DNA of 64,000 bases from CAZUXY01 sp964624235 (GCA_964624235.1 CAZUXY010000007.1:1-64000); one strand, 5' to 3'. Numbered from the stretch's first letter, positions 33,615 to 43,028 are shown. A program made the numbers and translations. Notes: generated by a model not told the origin, from the sequence alone.

Positions 33615-36122
33615 ATGAAAAGGAAATTTATTTTTACCACGATCATTGCGGCCGTGTGTGTTTCTGTTCTTTTTACCGGTTGCCGGGTACTGTTTAAAAC
33701 GGCTTTTAACCCCGAAGACCCCGATCAGGCAAAGATAGCGGTACACGGCATCCGGGACCGCGTTACAATCAGAAGAGATTCTTTAGGCATCCCCTATATC
33801 GAAGCCGGCAGCGAACACGACCTCTTCTACGCGGCCGGCTACGCCACGGCGGCGGACCGGCTGTGGCAAATGACGGTCATGAAGATGGCCATACAGGGCA
33901 GGCTTTCAGAAATAGCGGGAGATGAGGCGTTATACATGGATGTTTTCGCCCGCACCCTCGATATCAAATCGCCGGTTGAACGGGCCATGAAACTCCTCGA
34001 CCGGCGGTCCAGATCCGTTCTGGAATCCTTCGCAGCGGGAGTAAACGCCTGGACAGCGACACACGACCGCCTGCCGTTTGAGTTTATGATTACACGCCAC
34101 CACCCGGAGCCGTGGCAGCCCCGGGACTCGCTGTATGTATTCGCCATGATGAACCTTATGATCTCCTATAACTTTCTTGAGGAACTGAATTACCTGATCC
34201 TGGCCGGCAGGCTCGGATACAGAAAGGCGGCATATCTGTTCCCCATATACCCGGACGAACCCCTGCCACTGGATGAAGCGGAAAAATTCAAACCATTCGC
34301 AGAAGGTCCCGCCCTGCTTTCACCTGCAGACCTGGAACGCCTTGAATCTTCTGTTCGCCGTCTTATTCCCCGGAACATACCCGCGTCCAATAACTGGGCG
34401 GTTTCAGGAAGGCTTACCGCACGCGGCAGGACCATACTCGCGAACGATACACACCTGGGACTCATTATTCCTTCCCCCTGGATCATAATGCACCTCAAGT
34501 GTCCTACCTACGAAGCCGCCGGTGTTACCGTCCCCGGTGCCCCGGTGATATGCCTGGGTTCAAACGGCACTATCGCCTGGGGGGTCACCATGGTGCTGGC
34601 GGACAGCCAGGATCTTTATATCGAGAGAGTTCGTACGGAACAAGGGAACCGTTCATATCTTTACCGTGGCCGGTGGCTGCCGGTGGAGGAAAGAGCCGAA
34701 ACTTTCAGGATACGGGGTGAAGCGCCAGTAACCATAAAACTCGGCGCCACCCGGCACGGCGTTATTTTAAACGATGCACTGAAAAGAATCCCCCGGGGTT
34801 CTGATATTTTTGTCCAGCCCATGGCCGTTTCCCCCTCCTATGCCCTGGCAATGCGATGGGCCATCGAGGGAATGGAAGACACCATCAGGGGGTTCTACGA
34901 ACTGGGAAGGTCTCGCAGCGTCGGCGAAGCCCGCAGATCCATTTCGATGATACGCAGCATCTATCTTAATTTTATCTTCGGGGACAGTACATCGATAGCC
35001 TGGCAGGTATCCGGGGCCTATCCCATGAGGATAAAAGGAAAGGGACTTTTCCCCTCACCCGGGTGGAACGGCGAATACGAGTGGGAGAGGTTCCTTCCCT
35101 TCGAGCGGCACCCATGGAAGCTCAATCCCCGCGAGGGGTTTCTCTGCACCGCCAACGAGCGGACTGTTCCCAGAGAGCACGGTGCGGTTTATTCATCATC
35201 ATGGTATTCCCCCTTCAGGGCAGACCTGATACGACAACGCCTTTCACAGACGGGAAAAGCTGACACCGCGCAGATGATAAAACTGCAAACCGACCAGATC
35301 TCGCCGGCGGTTGAAAAACTTCAGTCACTCCTTTACGGAAGCGATGAATCGAAAAACATAAGAAAGATCATCGCGGCCTGGACTGATACCAAAGCGCGGA
35401 ACAATGCCCTTGAAGCTCTCGCGTTCCTGGATGAAAAGAGATTCAGCGGTATCATGGACAGGGACTCCGCTCCTGCCGCCGTTATGGGTGCATTTCTCCA
35501 TGAATTCACCCGAATCACTTTCATGGACGAGCTCGGCCCGGCTGACGGCATACCGTGGAAGGCTTTTGTGACCGCCAACGCCGCTTCTTATAGTGCGCCG
35601 GAAGACCATCTTTTTGTCCGTAAAGACTCTCCCTTTTTTGACGACACCTCTACCCCGCTAAAGGAAACCAGGGCGCACTGCATTGCAAGGGCCCTGGCGG
35701 CTTCCATCGAACTCTGTGTGAGGCTTATGGGCAAGGACCGGGGGAACTGGAAGTGGGGAAAGATACACACCTATCACTGGCGCCACGACATAGCAAAGAA
35801 AGTGAAATTGCTGTCGTACCTCCTTAACCGGGGTCCCTGCCCGGCAGGGGGAGGGGTACACACCTTGAACGTTTCCGGTTTTTTATGGGGAAAGGATTTC
35901 ACCACTGAATGGATACCCGCCATGCGCTTCATCGCGGATTTCGGATTACAGGAACCTTTCTTTCTTATCTCCACGCCCGGACAATCGGGCGATCCGGCAA
36001 GCCCGCACTACGACGACATGATCCCTTATTTCCTGAAAGGTGACAATCACCCGTTGCCGTTCGGCAGAACCGCCGTGGATACCCAGTACCGAAACACGAT
36101 CATGCTGATCCCCGCACCCTAG
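33615..36122 (+). CDS. Penicillin acylase family (S45) lipoprotein
   Basis: An 835-residue Ntn-hydrolase precursor. It begins MKRKFIFTTIIAAVCVSVLF followed by TGC, a lipoprotein signal with lipobox Cys, so it should be anchored to the periplasmic or outer face of a membrane. The Ser that becomes the new N-terminus after self-cleavage is in PASNNWAVSG (Ser258), with the precursor alpha part before it. The beta part carries VPGAPVICLGSNGTIAWG, a conserved block of the family, and LQTDQISPAVEKL. The start at 33615 is chosen because the 22 residues before it show no signal. Substrates of such acylases include N-acyl amino acids, acyl-homoserine lactones and beta-lactams; the one here is unknown. 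It is divergent from padR. Confidence 0.9.
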   Translation: MKRKFIFTTIIAAVCVSVLFTGCRVLFKTAFNPEDPDQAKIAVHGIRDRVTIRRDSLGIPYIEAGSEHDLFYAAGYATAADRLWQMTVMKMAIQGRLSEIAGDEALYMDVFARTLDIKSPVERAMKLLDRRSRSVLESFAAGVNAWTATHDRLPFEFMITRHHPEPWQPRDSLYVFAMMNLMISYNFLEELNYLILAGRLGYRKAAYLFPIYPDEPLPLDEAEKFKPFAEGPALLSPADLERLESSVRRLIPRNIPASNNWAVSGRLTARGRTILANDTHLGLIIPSPWIIMHLKCPTYEAAGVTVPGAPVICLGSNGTIAWGVTMVLADSQDLYIERVRTEQGNRSYLYRGRWLPVEERAETFRIRGEAPVTIKLGATRHGVILNDALKRIPRGSDIFVQPMAVSPSYALAMRWAIEGMEDTIRGFYELGRSRSVGEARRSISMIRSIYLNFIFGDSTSIAWQVSGAYPMRIKGKGLFPSPGWNGEYEWERFLPFERHPWKLNPREGFLCTANERTVPREHGAVYSSSWYSPFRADLIRQRLSQTGKADTAQMIKLQTDQISPAVEKLQSLLYGSDESKNIRKIIAAWTDTKARNNALEALAFLDEKRFSGIMDRDSAPAAVMGAFLHEFTRITFMDELGPADGIPWKAFVTANAASYSAPEDHLFVRKDSPFFDDTSTPLKETRAHCIARALAASIELCVRLMGKDRGNWKWGKIHTYHWRHDIAKKVKLLSYLLNRGPCPAGGGVHTLNVSGFLWGKDFTTEWIPAMRFIADFGLQEPFFLISTPGQSGDPASPHYDDMIPYFLKGDNHPLPFGRTAVDTQYRNTIMLIPAP

Positions 36123-36171
36123 TGTTTCGTTACTGATCGCACCCATGGGTGGGAAAGCGCCGGCTGAACTC

Positions 36172-36459
36172 TCAAGAGTCCTTTAACTGTTTTTTTCTCC
36201 TGAGATTGCCGATTCCTTTGGCGCCGTATCCGAAAATGAACCCGACAACGAATATCGCATAGATGAGCAGAACCAGCGGCAATGCCGGTTTCCAGAATAC
36301 CAGGTCCACTTCCACCGTCTGAGTATTATTAACTGAAAAGACAGCAAGCACAATAACCAGAACCGCAACAGCAATGGTCTTAGGCTTCAACGGGAATTCC
36401 CTCCATAGTTGCTCATATAATATACTATCGCCTGTGAAAGCCGCGATAAACTGTTCCAT
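36172..36459 (-). CDS. LapA-domain (DUF1049) membrane protein
   Basis: About 95 residues with two membrane helices: TIAVAVLVIVLAVFSV and LPLVLLIYAIFVVGFIFG, separated by the VNNTQTVEVDLVFW segment that is typical of LapA/DUF1049. A basic tail KGIGNLRRKKQLK follows. These proteins are inner-membrane components of unclear role, sometimes linked with LPS assembly. The ATG at 36459 has AGGT 5-6 nt ahead; a start at 36492 would add 11 residues. It converges with the acylase gene. Confidence 0.75.
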   Translation of the reverse strand: MEQFIAAFTGDSILYEQLWREFPLKPKTIAVAVLVIVLAVFSVNNTQTVEVDLVFWKPALPLVLLIYAIFVVGFIFGYGAKGIGNLRRKKQLKDS

Positions 36460-36669
36460 AATATACCTGACCGCCGGGGCGGGCAATAACATTTAATGGA
36501 GTAAGATGAGACAAAAAAGATAATGTTAATGATTAATCCGTATAACCAGGGCACAGGGTCTTTCAATGTACCCATGTAAACCGAACGAGCTAAAAATCAT
36601 TGACAAACCCAGAGAATCCTATTCTGTCACTTTATCACCATCTCTACAGTAAGGCGAGTCGACCATATA

Positions 36670-37338
36670 ATGCAATCCATCAACGGCACCACCGCGGAAA
36701 ATCCTACTCACGATTCCTTTCACAGTGTGACGCACGAACAGGCGCCTCAATGCGCCAGGATGTTCATGCGGGCGTTCTTTAACGATCCGATGCTCGAGTA
36801 TATGTACCCTGAAGAGGAGCTACGCCGTAAACGTGGGCATATCCCTTTCGAATTCACCATTAATATGATCATTTCTTACGGCACCTGCATTGCGACCTCA
36901 CCGGCCATGGAGGGCGCATTGTTGTTCACGTTATCGGACTCTCCTTTTTTTTCGTTTCTTTCGCAGCTGCGCCATTGTATAATCAGCTACTTTTTCGCAA
37001 TGGGGCTCAGCCCCGGGATCCGAGGGATTAAGTACGACAATATTACCAGGAACATGCACGGCAGACTGATGAAAAAGCGTCACCTGTACCTTTCAGCCCT
37101 GGCGGTCGATTCTCACCTCCAAAAGCGGGGTTTGTCCCGTCCGCTGATGGTTTTCCTAATCGAAAAGGCGGCGATGATGGATCTGCCGATATACCTTGAG
37201 ACCACCTATCGGGGGAACATCGATTATTACCGGCAGTTCGGCTTTTCGGTGCTCGATGAACACCGTATTACCGACGACGGATTCTATGTATGGCCGATGT
37301 TGTTAAGCGCTGACCGGCATATTACGGCCGGAAGATAA
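36670..37338 (+). CDS. GNAT-family acetyltransferase
   Basis: A 222-residue GNAT. The acetyl-CoA binding core is HLYLSALAVDSHLQKRGLSRPLM (motif A with Q-K-R-G-L-S), followed by DLPIYLETTYRGNIDYYRQFGF, the typical C-terminal strand-helix of GNATs that closes on Y-x-x-x-G-F. The N-terminal part is helical and unlike well-known classes. It is followed by a DUF3795 gene 25 nt later and a second GNAT, probably one transcript. Substrate unknown. Confidence 0.8.
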   Translation: MQSINGTTAENPTHDSFHSVTHEQAPQCARMFMRAFFNDPMLEYMYPEEELRRKRGHIPFEFTINMIISYGTCIATSPAMEGALLFTLSDSPFFSFLSQLRHCIISYFFAMGLSPGIRGIKYDNITRNMHGRLMKKRHLYLSALAVDSHLQKRGLSRPLMVFLIEKAAMMDLPIYLETTYRGNIDYYRQFGFSVLDEHRITDDGFYVWPMLLSADRHITAGR

Positions 37339-37363
37339 TAACGCCATAAGGGCTGCAGGAACT

Positions 37364-37816
37364 TTGCATATAGAATACCGAAAAATCCTGACCGTTCTTG
37401 CTCCCTGCGGCCTGAACTGTCTGAAGTGCATGGGGAACGTCGAAGGAGATATAAAGAAACACAGCCAGATGCTGCGCGAGCTGCTGGGAAATTTTGACGC
37501 CTACGCGGAGCGTTTTTCATCTTTCATGCCGGTTTTCAAACATTATCCCTCATTCAAAACGATGTTGGAACATTTCGGTTCAGGGACCTGTCGCGGGTGC
37601 CGTCAGGGTGATTGCAAATACCCGAACTGCGGCGTAGCGTCCTGCTATAAAGAGAAAGGCGTGGACTTCTGCTTTCAGTGTGACGACTTTCCCTGCGACC
37701 GGACCGGTTTTGACCCGGACCTGCGTGCGCGATGGATCAGTATAAACAGGCGCATGAAGGATATCGGTGTCGAAAAATACCACCATGAAACCAAAGATGT
37801 CCCGCGATACCGTTAA
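37364..37816 (+). CDS. DUF3795 Cys-rich protein
   Basis: A 150-residue Cys-rich protein. It has LAPCGLNCLKCMGN, then TCRGCRQGDCKYPNCGVASCYKEKGVDFCFQCDDFPCDR, the Cys signature of DUF3795, likely binding zinc or an iron-sulfur cluster. The start appears to be TTG at 37364, with AGGA 6 nt ahead; there is no ATG near. It lies between two GNAT genes on one strand, a recurring neighbourhood for this family. Function is not known. Confidence 0.75.
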   Translation: MHIEYRKILTVLAPCGLNCLKCMGNVEGDIKKHSQMLRELLGNFDAYAERFSSFMPVFKHYPSFKTMLEHFGSGTCRGCRQGDCKYPNCGVASCYKEKGVDFCFQCDDFPCDRTGFDPDLRARWISINRRMKDIGVEKYHHETKDVPRYR

Positions 37817-37828
37817 ACCGGAAAATTC

Positions 37829-38347
37829 ATGGACAGTGCGGAAATCAGACTCCTTTCGACCACCACTGAATTTGAAGAAGCCGTAAAGTTAATCAGGGAA
37901 TCCTTTCGCACCGTGGCTGATGCGTTCGGCCTCAATGAGACCAACTGCCCGACCCACCCTTCGTTCATGACACTGGAAAGGCTCAAGATGCTGCAGCAGA
38001 AGGGCGGCCTCCTCTACGGACTGTTTGCAGCGCACAAGCAGATTGGGAACGTAGCACTGGAACCAGGCGGCGGAAAACTGTACTATCTGGAAAGACTCGC
38101 GGTATTGCCTCCATACCGGTGTTGCGGCCATGGCGGTACACTGCTGGAATTTGCCCTTCGGGAAACGAAGAGCCGCGGCGGAGAAAAAGTCTCCATAGGT
38201 GTCATCGACGCGGACACACACTTGAAGGAATGGTATACACGGCGGGGATTCAAGAAAACAGGCACCCGCCGGTTCGACCATCTGCCTTTCACCGTGTGCT
38301 TCATGGATATAGTCCTTGACTGCCGGTATCGTGCGGACCGGAACTGA
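37829..38347 (+). CDS. GNAT-family acetyltransferase
   Basis: A 172-residue GNAT. It reads IRLLSTTTEFEEAVKLIRESF at the N-terminus, then LYYLERLAVLPPYRCCGHGGTLLEFAL, where R-x-x-G-x-G forms the acetyl-CoA loop, and HLKEWYTRRGFKKTGTRRFDHLPF at the end. It starts 12 nt after the DUF3795 stop and is followed by a terminator, so it closes the GNAT-DUF3795-GNAT unit. Substrate unknown. Confidence 0.85.
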   Translation: MDSAEIRLLSTTTEFEEAVKLIRESFRTVADAFGLNETNCPTHPSFMTLERLKMLQQKGGLLYGLFAAHKQIGNVALEPGGGKLYYLERLAVLPPYRCCGHGGTLLEFALRETKSRGGEKVSIGVIDADTHLKEWYTRRGFKKTGTRRFDHLPFTVCFMDIVLDCRYRADRN

Positions 38348-38388
38348 ACCTGTTACCTTACACAGAACTTTCTCCATACTGGCGATAA

Positions 38389-38426
38389 GGCCGGGTAAAT
38401 CGGCAAACCGGCCGTATGGTTTTTTT
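38389..38426 (+). terminator. Rho-independent terminator after the GNAT gene
   Basis: GGCCGG (38389-38394) pairs with CCGGCC (38408-38413) across a 13-nt loop; a T-run (38420-38426) follows after six bases. It ends the GNAT-DUF3795-GNAT transcript. Confidence 0.65.
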
Positions 38427-38541
38427 AATCTTATTTATTATATTTAATTACTATCAGGAAAGCATGAAATGTACGTCATCCAGGCCATGGAAAAATCGTG
38501 TCATGAAATTGGATGACGTCGTGCATTGATGTAAACATGCA

Positions 38542-38873
38542 ATGAACGATTTACTACTGCGACGTGAGAAAAAACCGTCGAGAAAATGATCGGCCTTTAC
38601 TGCCGGGCGCATCACAGGGGCGCATTCATTCCCTGTGATGAATGCGCCGCGCTGCTGAACTATGCGCGGGAAAGGACCGCACGGTGCCGCTTCGGAGAGA
38701 TGAAACCTGTCTGTTCCGAGTGCAGCGTTCATTGCTATAAACTGGAAATGCGTGAACGCATGAAAAGGGTTATGCGCTACGCAGGCCCCCGCATGATATG
38801 GCATCACCCTCTGCTCGCCCTGCGCCACCTGGTCAGAAAAAGACGTGTTGTTCACCCTGCCCGGTTCGAATGA
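38542..38873 (+). pseudogene. YgbA-like (nitrous oxide-stimulated promoter family) gene with apparent frameshift
   Basis: The downstream frame, 38586-38873, gives 95 residues with MIGLYCRAHH, then CDECAALLNYARERTARCRFGEMKPVCSECSVHCY and MRYAGPRMIWHHPLLALRHL, the pattern of the YgbA/PF11756 family. Relatives carry a start of the type R-R-E-K-K-T-V-E-K-M. In another frame, ATG 38542 reads MNDLLLRREKK and ends in a run of six A (38569-38574). One extra A would join the two. The gene is therefore either disrupted by a 1-nt loss in the run, mis-sequenced, or read by slippage; without repair only the shorter product from 38586 is made. No ribosome binding site is evident before either ATG. Confidence 0.6.
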
Positions 38874-39015
38874 TACCGGGATGCTTAAACAGGATCCCCT
38901 CCTTTTGCCGATATACCGAAACCGGCACCGTTTTCGGAAAAACATTGGACTATTCCCCGGTCTTTCCCTATTCTGAAATAATTACCGCATTACGATCACA
39001 CGGAGATTTCACACC

Positions 39016-39951
39016 ATGAAAATATATGAAGACATTACCAAAACCGTAGGCAACACCCCGCTGGTTAGGCTTAACCGAATGGCCCATGGACTAACGGCCA
39101 TGGTGGCCGTTAAACTCGAATCGTTCAACCCCGTCTCGTGCGTCAAGGAACGCATCGGTCTGGCAATGATCGAGGACGCTGAAAAGAAGGGCCTCCTGAA
39201 AAAAGGTTCGGTCATCATTGAACCCACCAGCGGCAATACCGGTATCGGCCTGGCCTTCACCGCCGCCGTAAAGGGATACCGGCTGATCCTCTCCATGCCT
39301 GAAACCATGAGCATTGAACGCCGCAAGCTCTTGAAATTCTTCGGCGCGGAACTGGTACTTACCCCCGGGGCAGAGGGGATGAAGGGCGCCATTGCCAGGG
39401 CCGAGGAACTGGCACGAACCATACCGGATGCTGTGATTATGCAGCAGTTCGAAAACCCGGCCAACCCCGAGATTCACCGTAAAACCACCGCCGAGGAGAT
39501 TTGGCGCGACACCGACGGGAAGGTGGACTGCGTGGTGGCGGGTGTGGGAACCGGCGGGACCCTGACCGGCGTCGCCGAAGTCATAAAATCACGTAAAAAA
39601 GGATTTCGTGCGGTCGCGGTGGAACCCGCCGATTCCCCGGTACTGTCGGGAGGAAACCCGGGCCCTCATAAAATACAGGGCATAGGCGCGGGCTTCGTCC
39701 CAAAGGTGTTAAACCGGGATATAATCGACGAGATTCTGCGGGTGAGAAATGAAGACGCCGGCGATGCGGCACGCCGGCTCGCGCGTGAGGAAGGGATACT
39801 CGCGGGTATTTCCAGCGGCGCCGCGGTATGGGCGGCCCTGGAACTCGCGTCTAGGGAAGAGTATCGCGGCGGGCTCATCGTGGCCATACTGCCTGATACG
39901 GGGGAGCGGTACCTCTCGACATGGCTCTTCGACGACACTGCCACGGTATGA
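39016..39951 (+). CDS. cysK: Cysteine synthase (O-acetylserine sulfhydrylase)
   Basis: A 311-residue PLP enzyme that makes cysteine from O-acetylserine and sulfide. The PLP lysine is in SCVKERIGLAMIEDAE, followed by EPTSGNTGIGLAF, the asparagine loop that binds the carboxylate, then the phosphate-binding VGTGGTLTGVAEV, and the IQGIGAGFVPKVLN segment. Length and motifs are those of CysK; relatives more often read S-V-K-D-R at the lysine, here V-K-E-R. The gene stands alone, with the penicillin acylase gene beginning 96 nt downstream. Confidence 0.93.
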   Translation: MKIYEDITKTVGNTPLVRLNRMAHGLTAMVAVKLESFNPVSCVKERIGLAMIEDAEKKGLLKKGSVIIEPTSGNTGIGLAFTAAVKGYRLILSMPETMSIERRKLLKFFGAELVLTPGAEGMKGAIARAEELARTIPDAVIMQQFENPANPEIHRKTTAEEIWRDTDGKVDCVVAGVGTGGTLTGVAEVIKSRKKGFRAVAVEPADSPVLSGGNPGPHKIQGIGAGFVPKVLNRDIIDEILRVRNEDAGDAARRLAREEGILAGISSGAAVWAALELASREEYRGGLIVAILPDTGERYLSTWLFDDTATV

Positions 39952-40047
39952 GCCATGATTTAAACATTGTAACTTTGTGAAAGAAGACGGAAAAGCCTGC
40001 AGGCGGTAATGCTTGTCTTATGATCAACAACCACAGGGGGATATAAG

Positions 40048-42216
40048 ATGAAACTTGAACGCAGTGAACATAAGTTCGCCGGTCCAGGTGGGGAAATCAG
40101 TATTAAACGGAATGTTCACGGTGTTCCGGAAATCTCAGCCCGGGACTACCAGGGTCTAGCCTTCGGGCTCGGCTTTGTTCATGCGTGCGACCGTCAGATG
40201 CAGACACTGCTTACCAGGATACTGCTGCAGGGTAGGGCCGCCGAGGTCCTTGCCGCAGACCCGGCGCTTGTGGAAATAGACCGGTTTATGCGCAGGATGA
40301 ACTTTCTGCCCGATCCCGACAACCAGATAAAAAAACTCGAACCCCATGTAAGAAAACAACTACAGGCGTACGCAGACGGTTTCAATCGCTGTCTTGACGA
40401 AAACGGCCCCGTGTGGGAATTCCGTATGCTGGGTTATCGTCCGGAACCGTGGAGGATCCGAGATTCCCTGGTGCTGGGCAAGGTATTCGGCTTTATCGGA
40501 CTGGCCGACGCTCAGGGTGCCATGGAAAAGCTCCTGGCGCAGATGATCAGTAATGGGATCCCTGAAAAATACCTTAAAGAACTTTTTCCTTATCTTACGG
40601 AGAAAATCGATTACGACCTCATAAAAAAAACGGCTATCACCCCTCCGCTGGTTCCCGAGGCGGTATCCTGGCTGAAAAAACTACCCTCGTTCAGGGCGTC
40701 CAACAACTGGGCGGTGGCGGGGAAACTTACCCGATCGGGAAAGCCCATCTGCTGCAGCGATCCTCATCTGGAGGTGAACCGGCTGCCGTCGGTATGGATG
40801 GAGGTGGTGCTGCGCACGCCGGGAAACACCCTCATCGGCGCCAGTATTCCCGGTGCGCCCGGTCTGGGCATTGGAAGGACCGACTCCATCGCCTGGGGTG
40901 CGACTTACTCCTTCATGGATATGATCGATTACCGCGTTGAGCACTGCCGTGACGGAAGGTACCGTCGCGGGAAAGCGTGGAAACCCTTCAGGGTGCGCGA
41001 AGAAATCATTAAAATCAAAAAGAAGGAGCCGGTGACCGAGAAAATTTACGAAAACGAACTCGGCCTGCTCGAGGGTGATCCGCAGAACGAGGGGTACCGG
41101 CTGTGTATGTGCTGGTCGGGAGCGAGAAACTGCGGCGCCGGGGAATTCAATGCGCTTCTCAACGTATGGGCTTCGAAATCGGTGAAGGAAGCAATGGGCC
41201 ATTTCAGGAAAATGGATGCGGCCACCTTCAACTGGGTAATCACCGATACGGCCGGGAACATCGGGTACCAGATGAGCGGCCGTTGCTACAATAGACCCAA
41301 GGGCGTGAGCGGCCTGATACCCCTGCCTGCCTGGGAACGGAAATACGATCCACGGGGATTCATCCAGAAAACACAGCTCCCTTCGCTTTACAACCCGGCG
41401 TCAGGATACATCGTCACCGCCAACCAGGACCTTAACCATCTGGGTAAAGCGAAACCCATAAACCTGCCGATGGGTTCATACCGGGCCGAACGGATAGAAC
41501 AGTTCCTGAAACAAAAAAAGAAATTCGACGTTGAGTTCATGAAACACATGCACTACGACCTCTATTCCCTCCAGGCGGAGAGACTCATGAAAGTGATAAA
41601 ACCCCTCCTGCCCGAAACCGGCAACGGACGCATCCTGAAAGAATGGAACTATACCTATACTCCCGATTCAAGGGGGGCCTTTCTTTTCGAATCGGTATAC
41701 CTGAGCCTTTTGAAGATCGTCTTCGGCGACGGAGGACTGGGCAGAATCACGGTGGAATACCTGTTGAACGAAACCGGCGTGTTCAACGACTACTATGGAA
41801 ATTTCGATAACATTTTACTGAAAAACACTTCCTCCTGGTTCAACGGCCGCAAAAAGGAGGATATATTCAAACAGGCCGTCAGGGAAGGACTGTCTGGAAA
41901 AGCCATACCCTACGGGGAATCCCGAAAGGTCATGATCGCCCATCTGCTCTTCGGCGGCAAGCTGCCTCGTTTCCTGGGATTCGATTACGGCCCCGTCAGG
42001 CTTCCGGGCTGCCGGGCCACCATTCCTCAGGGGCAGATCTTCAGGTCCGCCGGCAGGACCACTACCTTCAGCCCTTCGTACCGTATGATAACGGATATGG
42101 CAGTGAAGGAGGTACACACCAACATTGCCGGAGGGCCCTCCGACCGTAGATTTTCCCGCTGGTATGTGACGGATTTCAAAAACTGGCTCATCGGTAAATA
42201 CAAGGTGCTTTCGTGA
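40048..42216 (+). CDS. Penicillin acylase family (S45) protein without signal peptide
   Basis: A 722-residue Ntn-hydrolase. It starts with charged KLERSEHKFAGPG and no signal peptide, so unlike the lipoprotein paralogue at 33615-36122 it should be cytoplasmic. The catalytic Ser after self-processing is in FRASNNWAVAG (Ser218), and ASIPGAPGLGIGRTDSIAWG is the conserved beta-subunit block. Like its paralogue it has an N-terminal part reading ARDYQGLAFGLGFVHACDRQMQ. The stop codon overlaps the start of larE (4 nt), so the two genes are translationally coupled. A cytoplasmic acylase paired with a sulfur-transfer enzyme suggests an unusual substrate, not identifiable here. Confidence 0.9.
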   Translation: MKLERSEHKFAGPGGEISIKRNVHGVPEISARDYQGLAFGLGFVHACDRQMQTLLTRILLQGRAAEVLAADPALVEIDRFMRRMNFLPDPDNQIKKLEPHVRKQLQAYADGFNRCLDENGPVWEFRMLGYRPEPWRIRDSLVLGKVFGFIGLADAQGAMEKLLAQMISNGIPEKYLKELFPYLTEKIDYDLIKKTAITPPLVPEAVSWLKKLPSFRASNNWAVAGKLTRSGKPICCSDPHLEVNRLPSVWMEVVLRTPGNTLIGASIPGAPGLGIGRTDSIAWGATYSFMDMIDYRVEHCRDGRYRRGKAWKPFRVREEIIKIKKKEPVTEKIYENELGLLEGDPQNEGYRLCMCWSGARNCGAGEFNALLNVWASKSVKEAMGHFRKMDAATFNWVITDTAGNIGYQMSGRCYNRPKGVSGLIPLPAWERKYDPRGFIQKTQLPSLYNPASGYIVTANQDLNHLGKAKPINLPMGSYRAERIEQFLKQKKKFDVEFMKHMHYDLYSLQAERLMKVIKPLLPETGNGRILKEWNYTYTPDSRGAFLFESVYLSLLKIVFGDGGLGRITVEYLLNETGVFNDYYGNFDNILLKNTSSWFNGRKKEDIFKQAVREGLSGKAIPYGESRKVMIAHLLFGGKLPRFLGFDYGPVRLPGCRATIPQGQIFRSAGRTTTFSPSYRMITDMAVKEVHTNIAGGPSDRRFSRWYVTDFKNWLIGKYKVLS

Positions 42217-43022
42217 AATATCCCCTCCGGGACAAGCTGGAACGGCTTAAAGACGGCCTTGTACCCGTGAAAAGCGCCCTTCTGGCCTACTCGGGCGGTG
42301 TGGACAGCTCACTGCTGCTGCGTGTCGCCCACGAGATCATGGGAGACCGCCTGCTTGCAGTCACGGTGCGCACCATGCTCCAGTACGAAAAGGAAGCGGA
42401 TGACGCGCAATCCTACGCCGCGGTTCTGGGCGCACGGCACCTTCTGGTTGAAATGGACATGCTCAATGAAAAATTCCTTGCCGACAATCCCAGGGACCGG
42501 TGTTTTAGCTGCAAGAAGCTTATTTTCACCCGCCTGACCGGTATCGCGCGGGAATCGGGCATTGAAAAGGTGATTGAAGGCAGCAACGCCGATGATCCCA
42601 TGTCGTACAGGCCCGGCATCCGCGCCCTGGAAGAACTGGGGATAGAAAGCCCCCTGAAAAACGCCGGTTTGACCAAGAAAGAAATCCGTGAACTGGCCCG
42701 ACGTCTCGCGGTGCCCGCATGGGACAGGCCCGCGCGCCCCTGCCTCGCCACACGTTTCCCGTACGACACCACAATAACTCCCGAGAAGCTGAATCAGGTG
42801 AAAGAGGCTGAAGCATACCTCGCCATGCTGGGATTCAGGGAATACCGCGTCAGGCACCACGGAGAGATTGCCCGCATCGAGGCCGGTCAGGCAGAAATAA
42901 AAAAGCTCAGGGATGCCGGAACCACAGGAAAAATAACCGCGGAATTCAAGAAACTGGGATTCAGGTATGTGGCTCTCGATCTAGAAGGATTCCGCAGCGG
43001 CAGTATGGACGAATCGGTTTAA
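42213..43022 (+). CDS. larE: ATP-dependent sacrificial sulfur transferase LarE
   Basis: A 269-residue PP-loop ATPase: LAYSGGVDSSLLLRVAHEI is the ATP loop. LarE adds sulfur to the pyridinium dinucleotide that becomes the nickel-pincer cofactor. It has Cys97 and Cys100 in RCFSCKKL and Cys177 in RPCLATRFPYD, at the place of the sacrificial Cys176 in L. plantarum. Three such cysteines match the LarE type that carries a [4Fe-4S] cluster and can act catalytically. No larB or larC, nor lactate racemase, is in the window. The GTG start overlaps the acylase stop. The gene converges with nadA across a hairpin. Confidence 0.88.
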   Translation: MKYPLRDKLERLKDGLVPVKSALLAYSGGVDSSLLLRVAHEIMGDRLLAVTVRTMLQYEKEADDAQSYAAVLGARHLLVEMDMLNEKFLADNPRDRCFSCKKLIFTRLTGIARESGIEKVIEGSNADDPMSYRPGIRALEELGIESPLKNAGLTKKEIRELARRLAVPAWDRPARPCLATRFPYDTTITPEKLNQVKEAEAYLAMLGFREYRVRHHGEIARIEAGQAEIKKLRDAGTTGKITAEFKKLGFRYVALDLEGFRSGSMDESV

Positions 43023-43028
43023 ACACCC

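Noticed and set aside
36140..36151. Palindrome CACCCATGGGTG between acylase and LapA genes
   Set aside because: It has no loop and no T-run, so it cannot be a terminator, and it is far from any promoter; probably chance.
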